Below, in pieces: positions 46,140 to 56,684 of a stretch of 64,000 nucleotides of DNA. Source of the DNA: Sepiola atlantica (lineage: Eukaryota; Mollusca; Cephalopoda; Sepiida; Sepiolidae); NCBI GenBank assembly GCA_963556195.1, contig OY744523.1:72138288-72202287 (forward strand). Reading direction: 5' to 3'. The position numbers were made by a program, and so were the translations under genes. A model generated the notes under the pieces. It was given only the letters and a program-made list of their open reading frames with translations, did not search any database and was not told the origin of the DNA. The first letter of the stretch is position 1. Every line of letters starts with the position of its first letter.

Positions 46140-46325
46140 CAAGTTTTTTTTTAATAAACCAGAATAAGTATTTTCCAGGAGTAGAATTTCAGACTGCGAG
46201 TCAGCGGTGACTTGCAACTGGGTTCGATCCCTCCGACCGACAAGAATTAACTTCCTCTCAACTGAAGATCGCATAAGCGTGAAACATCGATGTCTGTAGG
46301 TAATATTAATAAATATTTATTTAAA
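46140..46325 (+). mobile_element. tRNA-like SINE with hammerhead-like 3' part
   Basis: B-box GGGTTCGATCCCT at about 46220-46232; the A box is unclear. The 3' part has CTGAAGA (46262-46268), a 3-bp CGC/GCG helix II with ATAA loop and a U-U mismatch at its base, and GAAA (46281-46284). A palindromic ACATCGATGT helix III follows, with cleavage base C46294 in a canonical GTC. Helix I is poorly paired. The AT-rich tail resembles that of the SINE at 35.99-36.20 kb. Confidence 0.65.
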
Positions 46326-46628
46326 AATATTATGTATATATGATATATACTTTATATCTGCGCCTATGCATGCATGTACAGAGAAACATATATAGCTCCC
46401 TGAAACAGTTGATGAAAAAACGCTATCGTTACTAAACGTCCATTTCTTTCAACAACGTTTTTAAAGGAATATTGGCTGAACACGTGGACAAAAAAAATAC
46501 AGGGTGAGTCAGAAGTAACCGGGCAATTCAAACATTTTTACTTCAATCACTAAAATCTATTGATCTATAATATTTTTCAATCTTATTATATATGTGTGCA
46601 TATATATGTTTGCGTGTTTGCACGTGCA

Positions 46629-46728
<100 letters not shown>

Positions 46729-47074
46729 ACCTCCGGCAACGACAAGTGGGTGGAATAGATAAATATAATAAAAAGGTCACCGAACTGCATTTTTGAGAAC
46801 ACACAAAAGGAAATATTTCCCCATGTTGGCAAAGATTTGTAAAACATGATATAAAGAAAAGAAAATGAAGAAATAAAAAAGACAAAGTGAAAGAAAAGCA
46901 AAACTTTCAAATAAAGGAACTTTAATTAAGGTATTCACAGACTATCACGAAACGGTTCTTATCTTTTCGCCATTCTGTATCTACATCTCTTGTTGTTGCG
47001 CACAAAAGAAGACGGTTGGCTATTAAAGACCAACGCTTCCCATATGCGTTTACTAAACATGGTATGGATTCTTC

Positions 47075-47075
47075 T

Positions 47076-47126
<51 letters not shown>

Positions 47127-47290
47127 CTCTCTCTCTCGCACGCGCTCTTTTTACTCCCTTTTTCTTTCCCTCTCTCTCACTTTCTCCCTCGACCTCACTC
47201 CCCATCTCCGTTGCTCTCTTTCTATCTTCCTCCATTTCTCTTTCTCTCTCTCCCCCCATGTTCCTCACTATCTTTCTCCAATTCTCTCTT
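47075..47290. repeat. (CT)n-rich tract
   Basis: Pure CT to about 47133, then imperfect pyrimidine-rich DNA. Long Ser/Leu or Arg/Glu frames on both strands are low-complexity translation. Confidence 0.9.
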
Positions 47291-47299
47291 TATCTCACT

Positions 47300-47985
47300 A
47301 CATATATATTGCCCTCTTTTGCTTATGTGTGTACGGCTCTGTGCGGTTTTTTATGGATCGTGCAATAAACTTCTGCACAAACGCTAACCCAAAATCCATT
47401 CAGTAAGGTCGGTCGAGCAAGAAGTGGATGGCTAGAAAGTGAAGACGCAGAAGAAAAAGAAACAAAAAAAATCTCTGGTACGGAGACGCTTTCTTTTGCA
47501 CGCACGTTCGTTTCACGAACAAAGTGGAGTTTGATCTTGAAATGCTTACAACTGTTTGGCGCGAGGCTTGTGTGCCGGCAAAAATACAACAGACCATGCT
47601 TCAAACCAAAACGTTTTATTTTAATTTTATTTATTTTTTCTCAACATCAATTTATTATTATTACTATGAACTGTACATACTCGGCGTTGTCCCGGATGCA
47701 ATGAAGTCATTTTAGTTTTTAATTTTTATTTATTTGCACATGTTTTAAGGTAGATAACTCCTATAATATTCTTCAATTTAAAATGAGTCAAACCTCTTTC
47801 TGATTCTTATTTTTGGGTAATTATTAAAAATTGTTTCATGGTCTGGGCCGGACTAAGTCATTTGTAAAATAAACTATATTTAAGTGTATTATTGTATTGC
47901 TAATAACATGGTACAACAATAACGCTATATAAGTTGGACTTTGAAAAAAGATAACTTTATGCTAGACTATTCTTCTTATTATTAT
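47300..47985. other. No gene seen
   Basis: A 93-aa and a 65-aa minus frame overlap near 47323-47604; no motif. Confidence 0.45.
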
Positions 47986-47988
47986 TAT

Positions 47989-48041
<53 letters not shown>

Positions 48042-48044
48042 TAA

Positions 48045-48089
<45 letters not shown>

Positions 48090-48090
48090 C
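47986..48090. repeat. (TAG)n(TTA)n microsatellite, retrotransposon tail
   Basis: On the minus strand this is a (TAA)n then (CTA)n tail following the 3' end of the I/Jockey-like copy at 48.09-48.70 kb. Confidence 0.92.
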
Positions 48091-48705
48091 TCACTAGGAG
48101 TTTTTATGAACTAACAGGTCACCGCTTATCAAGACCTAAAGGCCACTCAAAGATAAGAGGTAAATTAGTTTGTCAGGAGAACGGTGAGACACACCGTGAA
48201 AATTGGAATTTGATTATTTAAAAGGACAGCTCAATAAGAATTTGGTAGCATTGGACTTGAAAACGACCATGTTGTAGTCAGCTGGGAAGCAGCCGTGTAG
48301 TATTGTGTTCTTAGAAAGAAACTTTTTCTCGCGGAAGTTCCGTTTAGTTTTAGGTACACAGTGGAAGATAGGAAAATTATTTACAGTGGTTGTAACTAGA
48401 CGAGTTCTTGTTGTGAATGTTTCTAGAGGGGGGGGGCATTAATTCGAGCTCAGCCGAACACCAACCATGAAAATAACGATAGAGTAAAGAAGGACTAGCA
48501 ACCTCTTTTATGTGAGAAAGTGACCATAGGGAAGAGAAGAGGACATTCCCACTAGATTTCGAAGTCGTTTTCCTACTCTGTGAGGGCAGGAAAAGGGTAC
48601 TCTGAGAGGCATCTCCCCAGATGTGACAACAGTACTCCATCTTAGGACGTATTTGACTCTCATACAGGTAGAGGGTTGCGTCAGGGGTTAGATATTTTCT
48701 GGAGC
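48091..48705 (-). pseudogene. I/Jockey-like RT C-terminus and 3' end
   Basis: Minus strand: RSRKYLTPDATLYLYESQIR (about 48705-48645), then MEYCCHIWGDASQSTLF from 48640 and SLLYRYFHGWCSAELELM. After frame breaks follows FPADYNMVVFKSNATKFLLS (about 48275-48215). This is the palm-to-C-terminal part of Jockey/CR1-type RT proteins. The 3' UTR ends with CTCCTAGTGAGTGAATAATA and runs into a (TAA)n tail, as I-type elements often do. 5' truncated. Confidence 0.78.
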
Positions 48706-49110
48706 GGTAGAATGCAACAAATAAGTATCAATGATTGCTCAATGACAATAAACGGTGGTATTCCCTGGAGTCTGAGTAACAACAAGTTTTCAAAGATTTC
48801 CGGCACTCTCCATCTCTTTTCGATAACCATTTGTAAATCATTTTGCATTATCGTAACAGCCGTTTGCCATTGAGTTTTTGCTAGCACCGACGATTCAACA
48901 ACAAGTCATCGTCAGTGATTGTACACCGACAACAACTGGTGGTGTTCCCTGAAGTCTGTGTGACAACAAGCCTCCACAGATTTCTAGTACTCTCCACCTA
49001 ATTTCGATCATCATCGCAAATGACTCCCTGGCAACGACTATTGGTCTCCCCTGGAATTTGGGTGGCAATAAGCCTCTCCAACGTCCCAGCACACTTCCGC
49101 ACTCTTCCAG
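48706..49110 (-). repeat. Nested 3'-UTR-like repeats of the I/Jockey-like family
   Basis: The word CCCTGGAGTCTGAGT or a close variant occurs near 48762, 48947 and 49049, each followed by a GACAACAAG-like word. The same unit occurs at 11.0 and 53.6 kb. Minus frames of 68 and 65 aa share a QG.PP....QSL....CC pattern, showing that the unit was duplicated. Whether it is UTR or an internal satellite of the element is unclear. Confidence 0.55.
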
Positions 49111-49337
49111 TGGAGGTCTGGTTAGTGTTGTCCCTCCTCGGTCTTCCCATCCTCCTTGACCCTCTACGACTATTTCGTGTGGTGTCAGTCGAGGCCGGTG
49201 CTATTTTTATTTCTTGGGGGGGGGGGGGCTTATGATATTCCTTTGCAGTTTCTGTTCCCTGTTTCGTGCGGTGGTGTTCTTCCTGTAGTTTTGTTTTCTC
49301 CTATTGTAACTTCCAAGTGACTGGTAGCCATTCGTAG

Positions 49338-49338
<1 letters not shown>
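49111..49338. other. No gene seen
   Basis: Contains an 11-G run near 49218. No recognised coding frame. Confidence 0.4.
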
Positions 49339-49339
<1 letters not shown>

Positions 49340-49368
<29 letters not shown>

Positions 49369-49507
49369 TAATCATCATCATCATCATGTTGTTGTTTTTG
49401 TTTTCTTGTTTGTTTTGTTGTTGTTGTTGTTGTTGTTGTTGTGGTGGTGGTGGTGGTGGTGGTGGTGGTGGTGGTGGTGGTGGTGGTGGTGGTGGTGGTG
49501 GTGGTGT
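49340..49507. repeat. (CAG), (ATC), (GTT), (GGT) trinucleotide array
   Basis: Four different trinucleotides in series. On the minus strand they follow the 3' end word CTCCTAGTGAGTAAAAAAAG, so the array sits at a retrotransposon tail. Confidence 0.92.
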
Positions 49508-49521
49508 TTTGGGTCTTTTTT

Positions 49522-49830
49522 TACTCACTAGGAGTTCTCAGACCTGTTGTTACCAATAATATTTCGCTGGTTAAAACTTAAGTAACTATAAGCTTCCTCA
49601 AGATTTTGGTACCCTCCGTCCCCTTCGAGTCTCGGTCTGGATGGTGCTACCTTTCTCTGTACACACAGATGTTGCTGACACTGTTGTTTTTTTGTCGGAG
49701 TTATAGAAGTTGTGTTTCCGTAGGCTCAGCATCCTTGCTTTCGTGTTAATCTCGCCTTTGAGTTGTATTATCTTCGGTGCGATTTTGTTTCAATTTACCT
49801 GTGGTTGACCAATGAATGTCAGCTGCTTAT
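49522..49830 (-). mobile_element. I/Jockey-like 3' fragment
   Basis: Minus-strand end CTGAGAACTCCTAGTGAGTA at about 49541-49522 matches the ends at 48.1 and 53.5 kb. The body is worn. Confidence 0.45.
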
Positions 49831-49949
49831 ATAGATTGGTTTTCGCACTCTTATAGTATTTTCCCGGGATTTTTCGAAACCGCTCCTAGTGCGCATACGA
49901 TTATTGGAATTGCTGAAATTGTCATGTTCCATAGTCCCTTCAGTTTACT

Positions 49950-50240
49950 GGCATGTTTTTTTTTACTGAGAGGTTACGGCTTATCAAGGCCCGGGACCAC
50001 TCGAGGATAAGGGTTAAAGAGATCGTCAGTTGGACGATGATCACAACCACGAGAGGACAAGAAGCAATGGGTTGGATGGACAGAAGATTACTTAAGAGGA
50101 ATTGATTATCAAAGAGGACGGCTCAATAAGTGTTTGTTTACATTAGTCTTGAAGACGACTATGCTGTAGTGAGTTGGGAAGCAGACTTGCTGTAACTTGT
50201 TCCACAGATAGGGACATTCTAGGAGAAAAACTTAGTTAAT
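49950..50240 (-). mobile_element. I/Jockey-like C-terminus and 3' UTR
   Basis: Minus strand reads LWNKLQQVCFPTHYSIVVFK and TNVNKHLLSRPL at about 50206-50110, matching the LWN.LP..CF..YN...FK end of the family. The UTR has GGGCCTTGATAAGCCGTAAC (about 49993-49974). Confidence 0.65.
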
Positions 50241-50244
50241 AAAA

Positions 50245-50620
50245 GTTATGTTTGGTTACTAATGAGTCACCACTTATCAAGACAAATCGATTCTTGAGGA
50301 TAAAGGTCAGTGAGATTGTCTGTTGGGTGATGAACAGTACTATGAGAAGATTGTAAACGATGGGTGGAATGGGCATAATTGTTATGCCTTCTTCCCTGTG
50401 ATCAAATGCAATGGCGAAATTTACTGTTTAGCAGTTTTTTCCTTCTTTTTGACAATTATCATTTTCTAGTCTTTGTTTATATTTGCACTGTTCCTAGTGC
50501 TCCGGACATTATTGCTAGTGCGTCAGTTTTTAAGTTCCATAGTCTCTTAAGCTATCTGGTAAGTTCCATTAATTTATTTAGTTTTTCTGTCTCCTTCAGA
50601 ATCACACTGTAGTCAGCTTG
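50245..50620 (-). mobile_element. Further I/Jockey-like 3' fragment
   Basis: A second GTCTTGATAAGTGGTGACTC word (about 50284-50265) abuts the previous copy, so two 3' ends lie in tandem. Upstream DNA to 50.6 kb has no clear motif. Confidence 0.5.
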
Positions 50621-51311
50621 TACAGCGAAATCCACTATCATTTTTTTGCTTTTTATCTTCTAGCTTAGATGAGTTTTATGTTTGAATATGAATTATTCCA
50701 GTAGATGTTAAACCTTCCCTTTGTTGTATTTTATCTTACCGATGAGTGTATACACCATTATACTCCGGTGTCGTCGTCGTGAACCCATGTTGTTGATCGC
50801 CTGTGAAATACAATCACTCGGATACTGATGTTTTTACAAAAGGTTTGATTAAAAGGACAGTCACAAAAAAAAAACATCAGAGCGACAACTTGTATACACT
50901 ACAGATAGATAGATAGATAGATAGATAGATACCCCGAGTGCGCTGCCCCCCCCACCCATTGAGGATAGCAGACACGCGTCTTTCTTCCTTGAAATTTCGC
51001 CAGCTAAGAGATCGAAAATCTTTCCCCAGAAATCGTGTGGTGTCTTGACTTCCGCCTGATGTCACTCTCTGATCCTTAAACTGTTCCACTCAAACACGGC
51101 CCTCATTATGTAACACCTCTCCTAATACTCCATTTTGATTTTGTGCAATTTTCATGTGTTTTTAAAGTGATATCGTTTGCTCAACCTCCAGTGGATTACG
51201 TTCGCAAGTCAACCATGCCCAGTTTTACATTCATTTCGGGTTAGCTTGCTGCATCCACTTATGATTTGGTTTATTGTTTCGTCTCTTTGTCAAAAGTCAA
51301 CATTTGCTTAA

Positions 51312-51316
<5 letters not shown>
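50621..51316. other. No gene seen
   Basis: Contains a short (GATA)n at 50903-50928; a 70-aa minus frame at 50877-51089 has no motif. Confidence 0.45.
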
Positions 51317-51382
<66 letters not shown>

Positions 51383-51383
51383 A
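51317..51383. repeat. (TTA)n(TTG)n microsatellite
   Basis: Compound trinucleotide tract just before copy C of the dispersed repeat. Confidence 0.94.
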
Positions 51384-51389
51384 GCGGTG

Positions 51390-52195
51390 TACACCCTCCG
51401 TCAAAAATGACGGAAATAAAATTATGCTTCGCCAGTGTTCGCACTGATATTCCTATAAAATCACAGAATTACGTCTGTTTAATTTTTCATATATACATTA
51501 TTTTTATCATCACTGATGAGCTACAAAAAGAAAAAACACCTAACGTTTACTTTTTATTTTGAATGAAAGATTTATTTTCGTATTCATTTCAGACAGCGCA
51601 GGTTGTTTGACTTGCTGTTTGTTTTCCAATGTAAGTCGTGTAATAGTTTTTTTTTTATTTCATTAGGATAGGACTGAACTATCGCGAGTGGACAAGAAAC
51701 GCGAATTATTTCTGATAACTTAAAGAAAAAACACGAACCGCTGACTTTGCTTTTTTTTATTTTATTTCTTTGATTATTGGGATGTAAAGGGCTAGCTGAT
51801 AGATGTTAAAAAATGACAACACCAGTGTTAAAAACATGTTAACAACATCAAAGATGTCAGCGGTTAAAAATTCAATTGAAAGAGAACAATCGTGGCTCAC
51901 GTGAAGAAATACGAAAGAAAGAAATAAAGAAATAAAAAGAAAGAAAGAAAGAAAGAAAAAGAAAAAAAGAAAGAAAAAAGAAAGAAAGAAAGCGTCCAAA
52001 ACTGGAAAGTTTAAAAAAAGAAAAAAAGGAAATAAAAATTGTATAAATCGGTATAGAAAGCAGAAAGGTAAAAAAAAAAACCGAAAGATTTGCGTCTTCT
52101 TTTCCCCCATTCGTCGGATAGATGTTTGTGTGACGGGACGTATATATATTTATTTGCAAATACATATACATGGCTCTTTATTATAGCGTGTTGTT
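51390..52195 (+). repeat. Five-copy dispersed repeat, copy C, with 330-bp insertion
   Basis: Begins GTCAAAAATGACGGAAATAA and follows copy B to GATTATTGGGA near 51782. It resumes at about 52108 with CATTCGTCGGATAG and GACGGGACGTATATATATTT. The intervening stretch (51785-52107) is absent from copies A and B and holds a (GAAA)n-rich tract at 51913-51990. Confidence 0.78.
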
Positions 52196-52206
52196 GTAGT
52201 AGTAGC

Positions 52207-52249
<43 letters not shown>

Positions 52250-52250
52250 T
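52195..52250. repeat. (GTA)n microsatellite
   Basis: Follows the end of copy C. Confidence 0.93.
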
Positions 52251-52689
52251 GAATGTCAGATATGTCAACAAGTTTAAAATTACTTTCCGTATGAATGATC
52301 ATTTAAGGACGCCGGGTAGATCTTTCTGGCAGGGTTAAAAGGTCGAGTTAGTAAAAACGTGGGAATGTAAGATAGAAAATGAGAACCGGGTGAGTAATGA
52401 TGTTTTCAAATAAATGAGAAGAGAATTTCCAAGTAATTAGAAAACGACTAGAAAGCGTGTCAGAATTACCTGCAAAAAATGGGCTCTTGAAGAATTATAA
52501 CTAAGAGTCTTTTTTCTCTCTTTTCAACTTATTGTTAAATATGAAACTTGGTTGCACACCATCTTGGAGTGGGTTTTATTAATTTCAAATTAACACATTA
52601 AAGGTTAATTTCTATTCAGCCAGGAAAAGCTTCAATAATATTAATATTTCAGCTGAATTTATTTATTTCATGTTTTTTAGGAGACAGCA
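52251..52689. other. No gene seen
   Basis: AT-rich, no recognised element. Confidence 0.5.
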
Positions 52690-52885
52690 GTAGTCTTCAG
52701 TCGCATGTATAGTCATCTCAGGGGATATGATTTTGACAGCGTTCATTTTTGCAGGGAGGTGTCGTAGTCCTGCCACATATAGGGCCTGGTATTTCCAAAT
52801 AGTCACCCATCTGGTACTGACTTGCCTCAACGTCGCTTGATGATCTAACAAGAACCGCTGTGTCAACGTGATTTTACCGCATGCT
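52690..52885 (-). mobile_element. 5S rRNA-derived SINE, copy 2
   Basis: On the minus strand 52881 to about 52774 follows 5S rRNA, with ACGTTGAGGCAAGTCAGTAC and GATGGGTGACTATTTGGAAA. Box C is better kept than in copy 1; Box A (AAGCGACG) is worse. The common tail (CACCTCCCTGCAAAAATGA and CCCCTGAGATGACTATACAT) runs to about 52695 and ends in an A-rich stretch. Confidence 0.72.
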
Positions 52886-52989
52886 GTTTCATAGCGTTTC
52901 CAGACGATCCAGCAACGGCGAAAACGATGACTACGAAAGATATGAAGATATAACGACTTCGATTGGTTTCGACCACACCCACAATATAA

Positions 52990-53519
52990 TAATAGTAGTA
53001 GTAATAGTAGTAGTGTTATTATCGTTGTTGTTACCACTGCCTCGGGTGCCTGTTACGAGCGCAAACCATGTTAAAGGCGGGGAATAGAACGAATTCTTTG
53101 ATTTGTGAAATGTTACGATTGATGACAATAAAGACTGTTGACTTTGTTATTGATATCTTTCTCGGTATTGGCATCAATTGGAGTTTATCGTTGGCGGACG
53201 GGGGGTGGATCCATGCGTATCTCTGCTCATGAGCCAGTTCTTCTGGGTTTTTTTTTCTTTTCTCCCTTTTATGTACGTATGTTTGACAGTTCTTTTTTTA
53301 TTCTCTTCTTAAAAAATATCGTTGTTGTTTATTTTTTAAGTTCTATTTTTTCTCTCTCTCTCTTATCTTTTTATTTTTTTAATATGTTGTAGATATCGTG
53401 TATCAGTATGTATTGCCTGTAGTTTGCGCACAAAAAAGTAGCGCGAAGAACAGAAAAACGAAACGCAGCAAAAAGCAGAGCCTATCTGCATACAAGAATC
53501 TTTTTTTATAGAATATCAT
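52990..53519. other. No gene seen
   Basis: Short (TAG)n at 52988-53014 and T-rich DNA at 53250-53390 giving Phe/Leu frames. Confidence 0.5.
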
Positions 53520-53680
53520 TATTTACTGACTAGGAGTTCTAACACGAGACATCATCGGTGATCACTCACTGAAAACAACAGTTGGCGTTCCCTGGAGTCT
53601 GAGTGACAACAAGTTCCTCCAGTTTTCCAGTACTTTCATCTTCTTTCGATAACCCTTGCAAATCAAATTTTAATGAAATT
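53520..53680 (-). mobile_element. I/Jockey-like 3' end fragment
   Basis: Minus strand carries CTCAGACTCCAGGGAACGCC and ends GAACTCCTAGTCAGTAAATA, matching the family's 3' UTR words. No microsatellite grew here. Confidence 0.55.
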
Positions 53681-53808
53681 TTCAGTATTTATTAATTAAC
53701 GATCACGAAATATAATTACCGAATTACTTTATTAGAAATCTTAATGCCAATTTATTATTTCGTGTAATTTGCGAAGGCTAGACAGAAAACATGAAATTAA
53801 TACTTAAT

Positions 53809-53859
53809 CATATATTCATGTTGTCATACATTTTTGAATTTTGACAACATGAATATATG
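53809..53859. repeat. Perfect 18-bp inverted repeat with 15-nt loop
   Basis: CATATATTCATGTTGTCA at 53809-53826 and its reverse complement at 53842-53859. Could be a hairpin or a tiny foldback element; no terminator context. Confidence 0.85.
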
Positions 53860-54227
53860 TCTTTAAAAAATAATTTGTCTGATTTAATATTCATTCTTAG
53901 AATAAGTTCTATTCTTTCCAGATTATTTTTAATGTTTGAGTTTATTGTTATGACAACCTGGTCTACATCGAATGAAAAGACTATCAGTTATGCTGCATGG
54001 AAATATCTCCTGGTTTATAAACACAAGAAGAACACAAATCCGTTTTCTTACAGCGTTTTATTCTTTATATGAACATTTCATTATCATTAGTTTTAGCTGA
54101 ATAATTTTATAAGAGTTGCTCTCATTTAAGAAAAAAGTAAATAATGTTTCTTGATTCTCTCATTAATCAAGAATGCTGAATGAGTAGCAATTTCAATTTC
54201 TAGCAATTAAACTACTTTTGTATTTCT

Positions 54228-54345
54228 ATTATAACAAACCCGGAATTCTCTAGCGACATGATAGGTAATTATGCACAGAAAAAAAAAAACTTCCAAAAAA
54301 CACGGAATCCTCTAGCGACATGATACACTGAACAATAAAAGAAAT
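54228..54345 (-). repeat. Inverted-orientation relative of the 6.4-7.0 kb repeat
   Basis: Two adjacent copies of CGGAAT(T/C)CTCTAGCGACATGAT (54241 and 54303) match, reversed, the unit at 6.67 and 6.83 kb, including the TAGGTAATTA word and A/T run. Confidence 0.75.
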
Positions 54346-54777
54346 TTGGTCGGTAAAAAAGTTGAGAAAAACGGGTGGTAGAGTATTACGAATAAGCGCC
54401 TGCGGCAGACAATCCTAGATTTTTGTTAACTTAAAAGTAAATCAAACATAAATAAAGTAAATAACAATGAAAGATTACGAATCAAGTAAAGTGACACAAA
54501 ATCAATAATTAAAATTAATTAATTAATAGAACATTTATTGAAAGAAATTAAAATGTGTATTTTTTTGTTTTTATTTTTCAAAACAAACAGTTTATTTACA
54601 ATATAGTAAAAATTTGTAATAAATTAAAACAATCATATTGAGGGATTTTTTTTCCAAACGATAACAAATTTAAGAAATTACAATTTGTGAAAACGAACAG
54701 TTTCTTTTAATATGCGATTTTTTTTAAATGAACAGTTAATTTAAAATATATTGTTATTTTAATATCTCGCTTATCTC
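54346..54777. other. AT-rich flank of the satellite array
   Basis: No gene. The words AACAGTTTATTT, AACAGTTTCTTT and AACAGTTAATTT recur at about 54587, 54698 and 54732, a weak local repeat. Confidence 0.6.
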
Positions 54778-56684
54778 GTTGTTAAATATTTCAGAGTTTT
54801 CCACTTCTCCTAGGCGTGGTCTTACCAATACATAAGAGTCTACTCTCGTGCTATTAAAGAGGTTTTTCACTACTCGAAGACTAGTGGCTTTATATCGGCT
54901 CGGGGGTCTATTTAAACCCGTTGTTACATATTTCGCAGTTTTCCACTTCTCCTAGGCGTGGTTTTACCAATGCATAAGAGTCTACTCTAGTGCTATTAAA
55001 TAGGTTTTTCACTATTCGTAGACTAGTGGCTTTACATAGGCTCGGGAGTCTATTTCACTCCGTTGTTACATATTTCAGAGTTTCCCGCTTCTCCATGGCG
55101 TGGTTTTACTAATACATAAGAGTCTACTCTAGTGCTATTAAAGAGGTTTTTCACTACTCGTAGACTAGTGGCTTTACATAGGCCCGGGATTCTATTTCAC
55201 TCCGTTGTTACATATGTAAGAGTTTTCTACTTCTCCTAGGCGTGGTTTTACCAATACATAAGAGTCTACTCTAGCGCTATTAAAGAGGTTTTTCACTACC
55301 CGTAGACTAGTGGCTTTACATATGCTCGGGCGTCTATTTCACCCCGTTGTAACGTATTTCGGAGTTTTCCATTTCTCCTAGGCATGGTTTTACCAATACA
55401 TAAGAGTCTACTCTAGTGCTATTAAAGAGGTTTTTCACTACCCGTAGACTAGTGGCTTTACATATGCTCGGGAGTCTATTACACCCCGTTGTTACATATT
55501 TCGGAGTTTCCCACTTCTCCTAGGCGTGGTTTTACCAATACATAAGAGTCTACTTTAGTGCTATTATAGAGGTTTTTATCTACTCGTAGACTTCTGGCTT
55601 TACATAGGCTCGGGAGTCTATTTCACCCAGTTGTTACATATTTCGGAGTTTCTCGCTTCTTCTAGGCATAGTTTTACCAATACATAAGATCTACCTAAGT
55701 GCTATTAAGGAGATGTTTCACTACTCGTCGACTAGTAGCTTTACATAGGCTCGGGAGTCTATTTAACACCGTTGTTATATATTTCGGAGTTTCCCACTTC
55801 TCCTAACCGTGGTTTTTCCAATACATAAGAGTCTACTCTAGTACTATTAAATGATTTTTTCACTAATCGTAGACTAGTGGCTTTACATAAGCTCGGTAGT
55901 CTATTTCACTATGTTGTTACATATTTCGGAGTTTTCCACTTATCCTATGTGTGGTTTTACAAATACATAAGAGTCTACTCTGGTGCTATTAAAGAGGTTT
56001 TTCACTACTCGTAGACTAGTGGCTTTACAAAGGATCGGGAGTCTATTTAACCCCGTTGTTACATATTTCGGAGTTTTCCACTTCTCCTAGGCGTGGTTTT
56101 TACCAATACATAAGAGTCTACCTTGGTGCTATTAAAGAGGTTTTTCACTACTTGTAGACTAGTGGCTTTACATAAGCTCGGGAGTCTATTTCACCCCGCT
56201 GTTACATATGTAAGAGTTTTCTACTTTACCTAGGCGTGATTTTACCAATACATAAGAGTCTACTTTAGTGGTTTTAAAGATGGATTTTCACTACTCGTAG
56301 ACTAGTGGCTTTACATAGGCTCGGGAGTCTATTTAACCCCCTTGTTACATATTTCGGAGTTTCCCAATTGTTATAGGCGTGGTTTTACCAATACATAAGA
56401 GTCTACTCTAGTGCTATTAAAGAGGATTTTCACTACTCGTAGACTAGTGGCTTTACATAGGCTCGGGAGTCTATTTCACCCCGTTGTTACATATTTCGTA
56501 GTTTTTCGCTTTTCTTATGTGTGCTTTTACCAATACATAAGAGTCTACCATAGTGATATTAAAGAGGTGTTTCCCTACTCGTAGACTAGTGGCTTTACAT
56601 AGGCTCGGGGGTCTATTTCAACCCGTTGTTACATATTTCGGAGTTTGCCAATTCTTCTAGGCGTGGTTTTACCAATACATAAGA

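Noticed and set aside
46959..47406. Ser/Leu-rich and Arg/Glu-rich frames of up to 138 aa
   Set aside because: Low-complexity translation of a (CT)n-rich tract on both strands.
49301..49528. 75-aa frame with poly-Pro and poly-Gln
   Set aside because: Translation of (GGT)n(GTT)n; sits at a retrotransposon tail.
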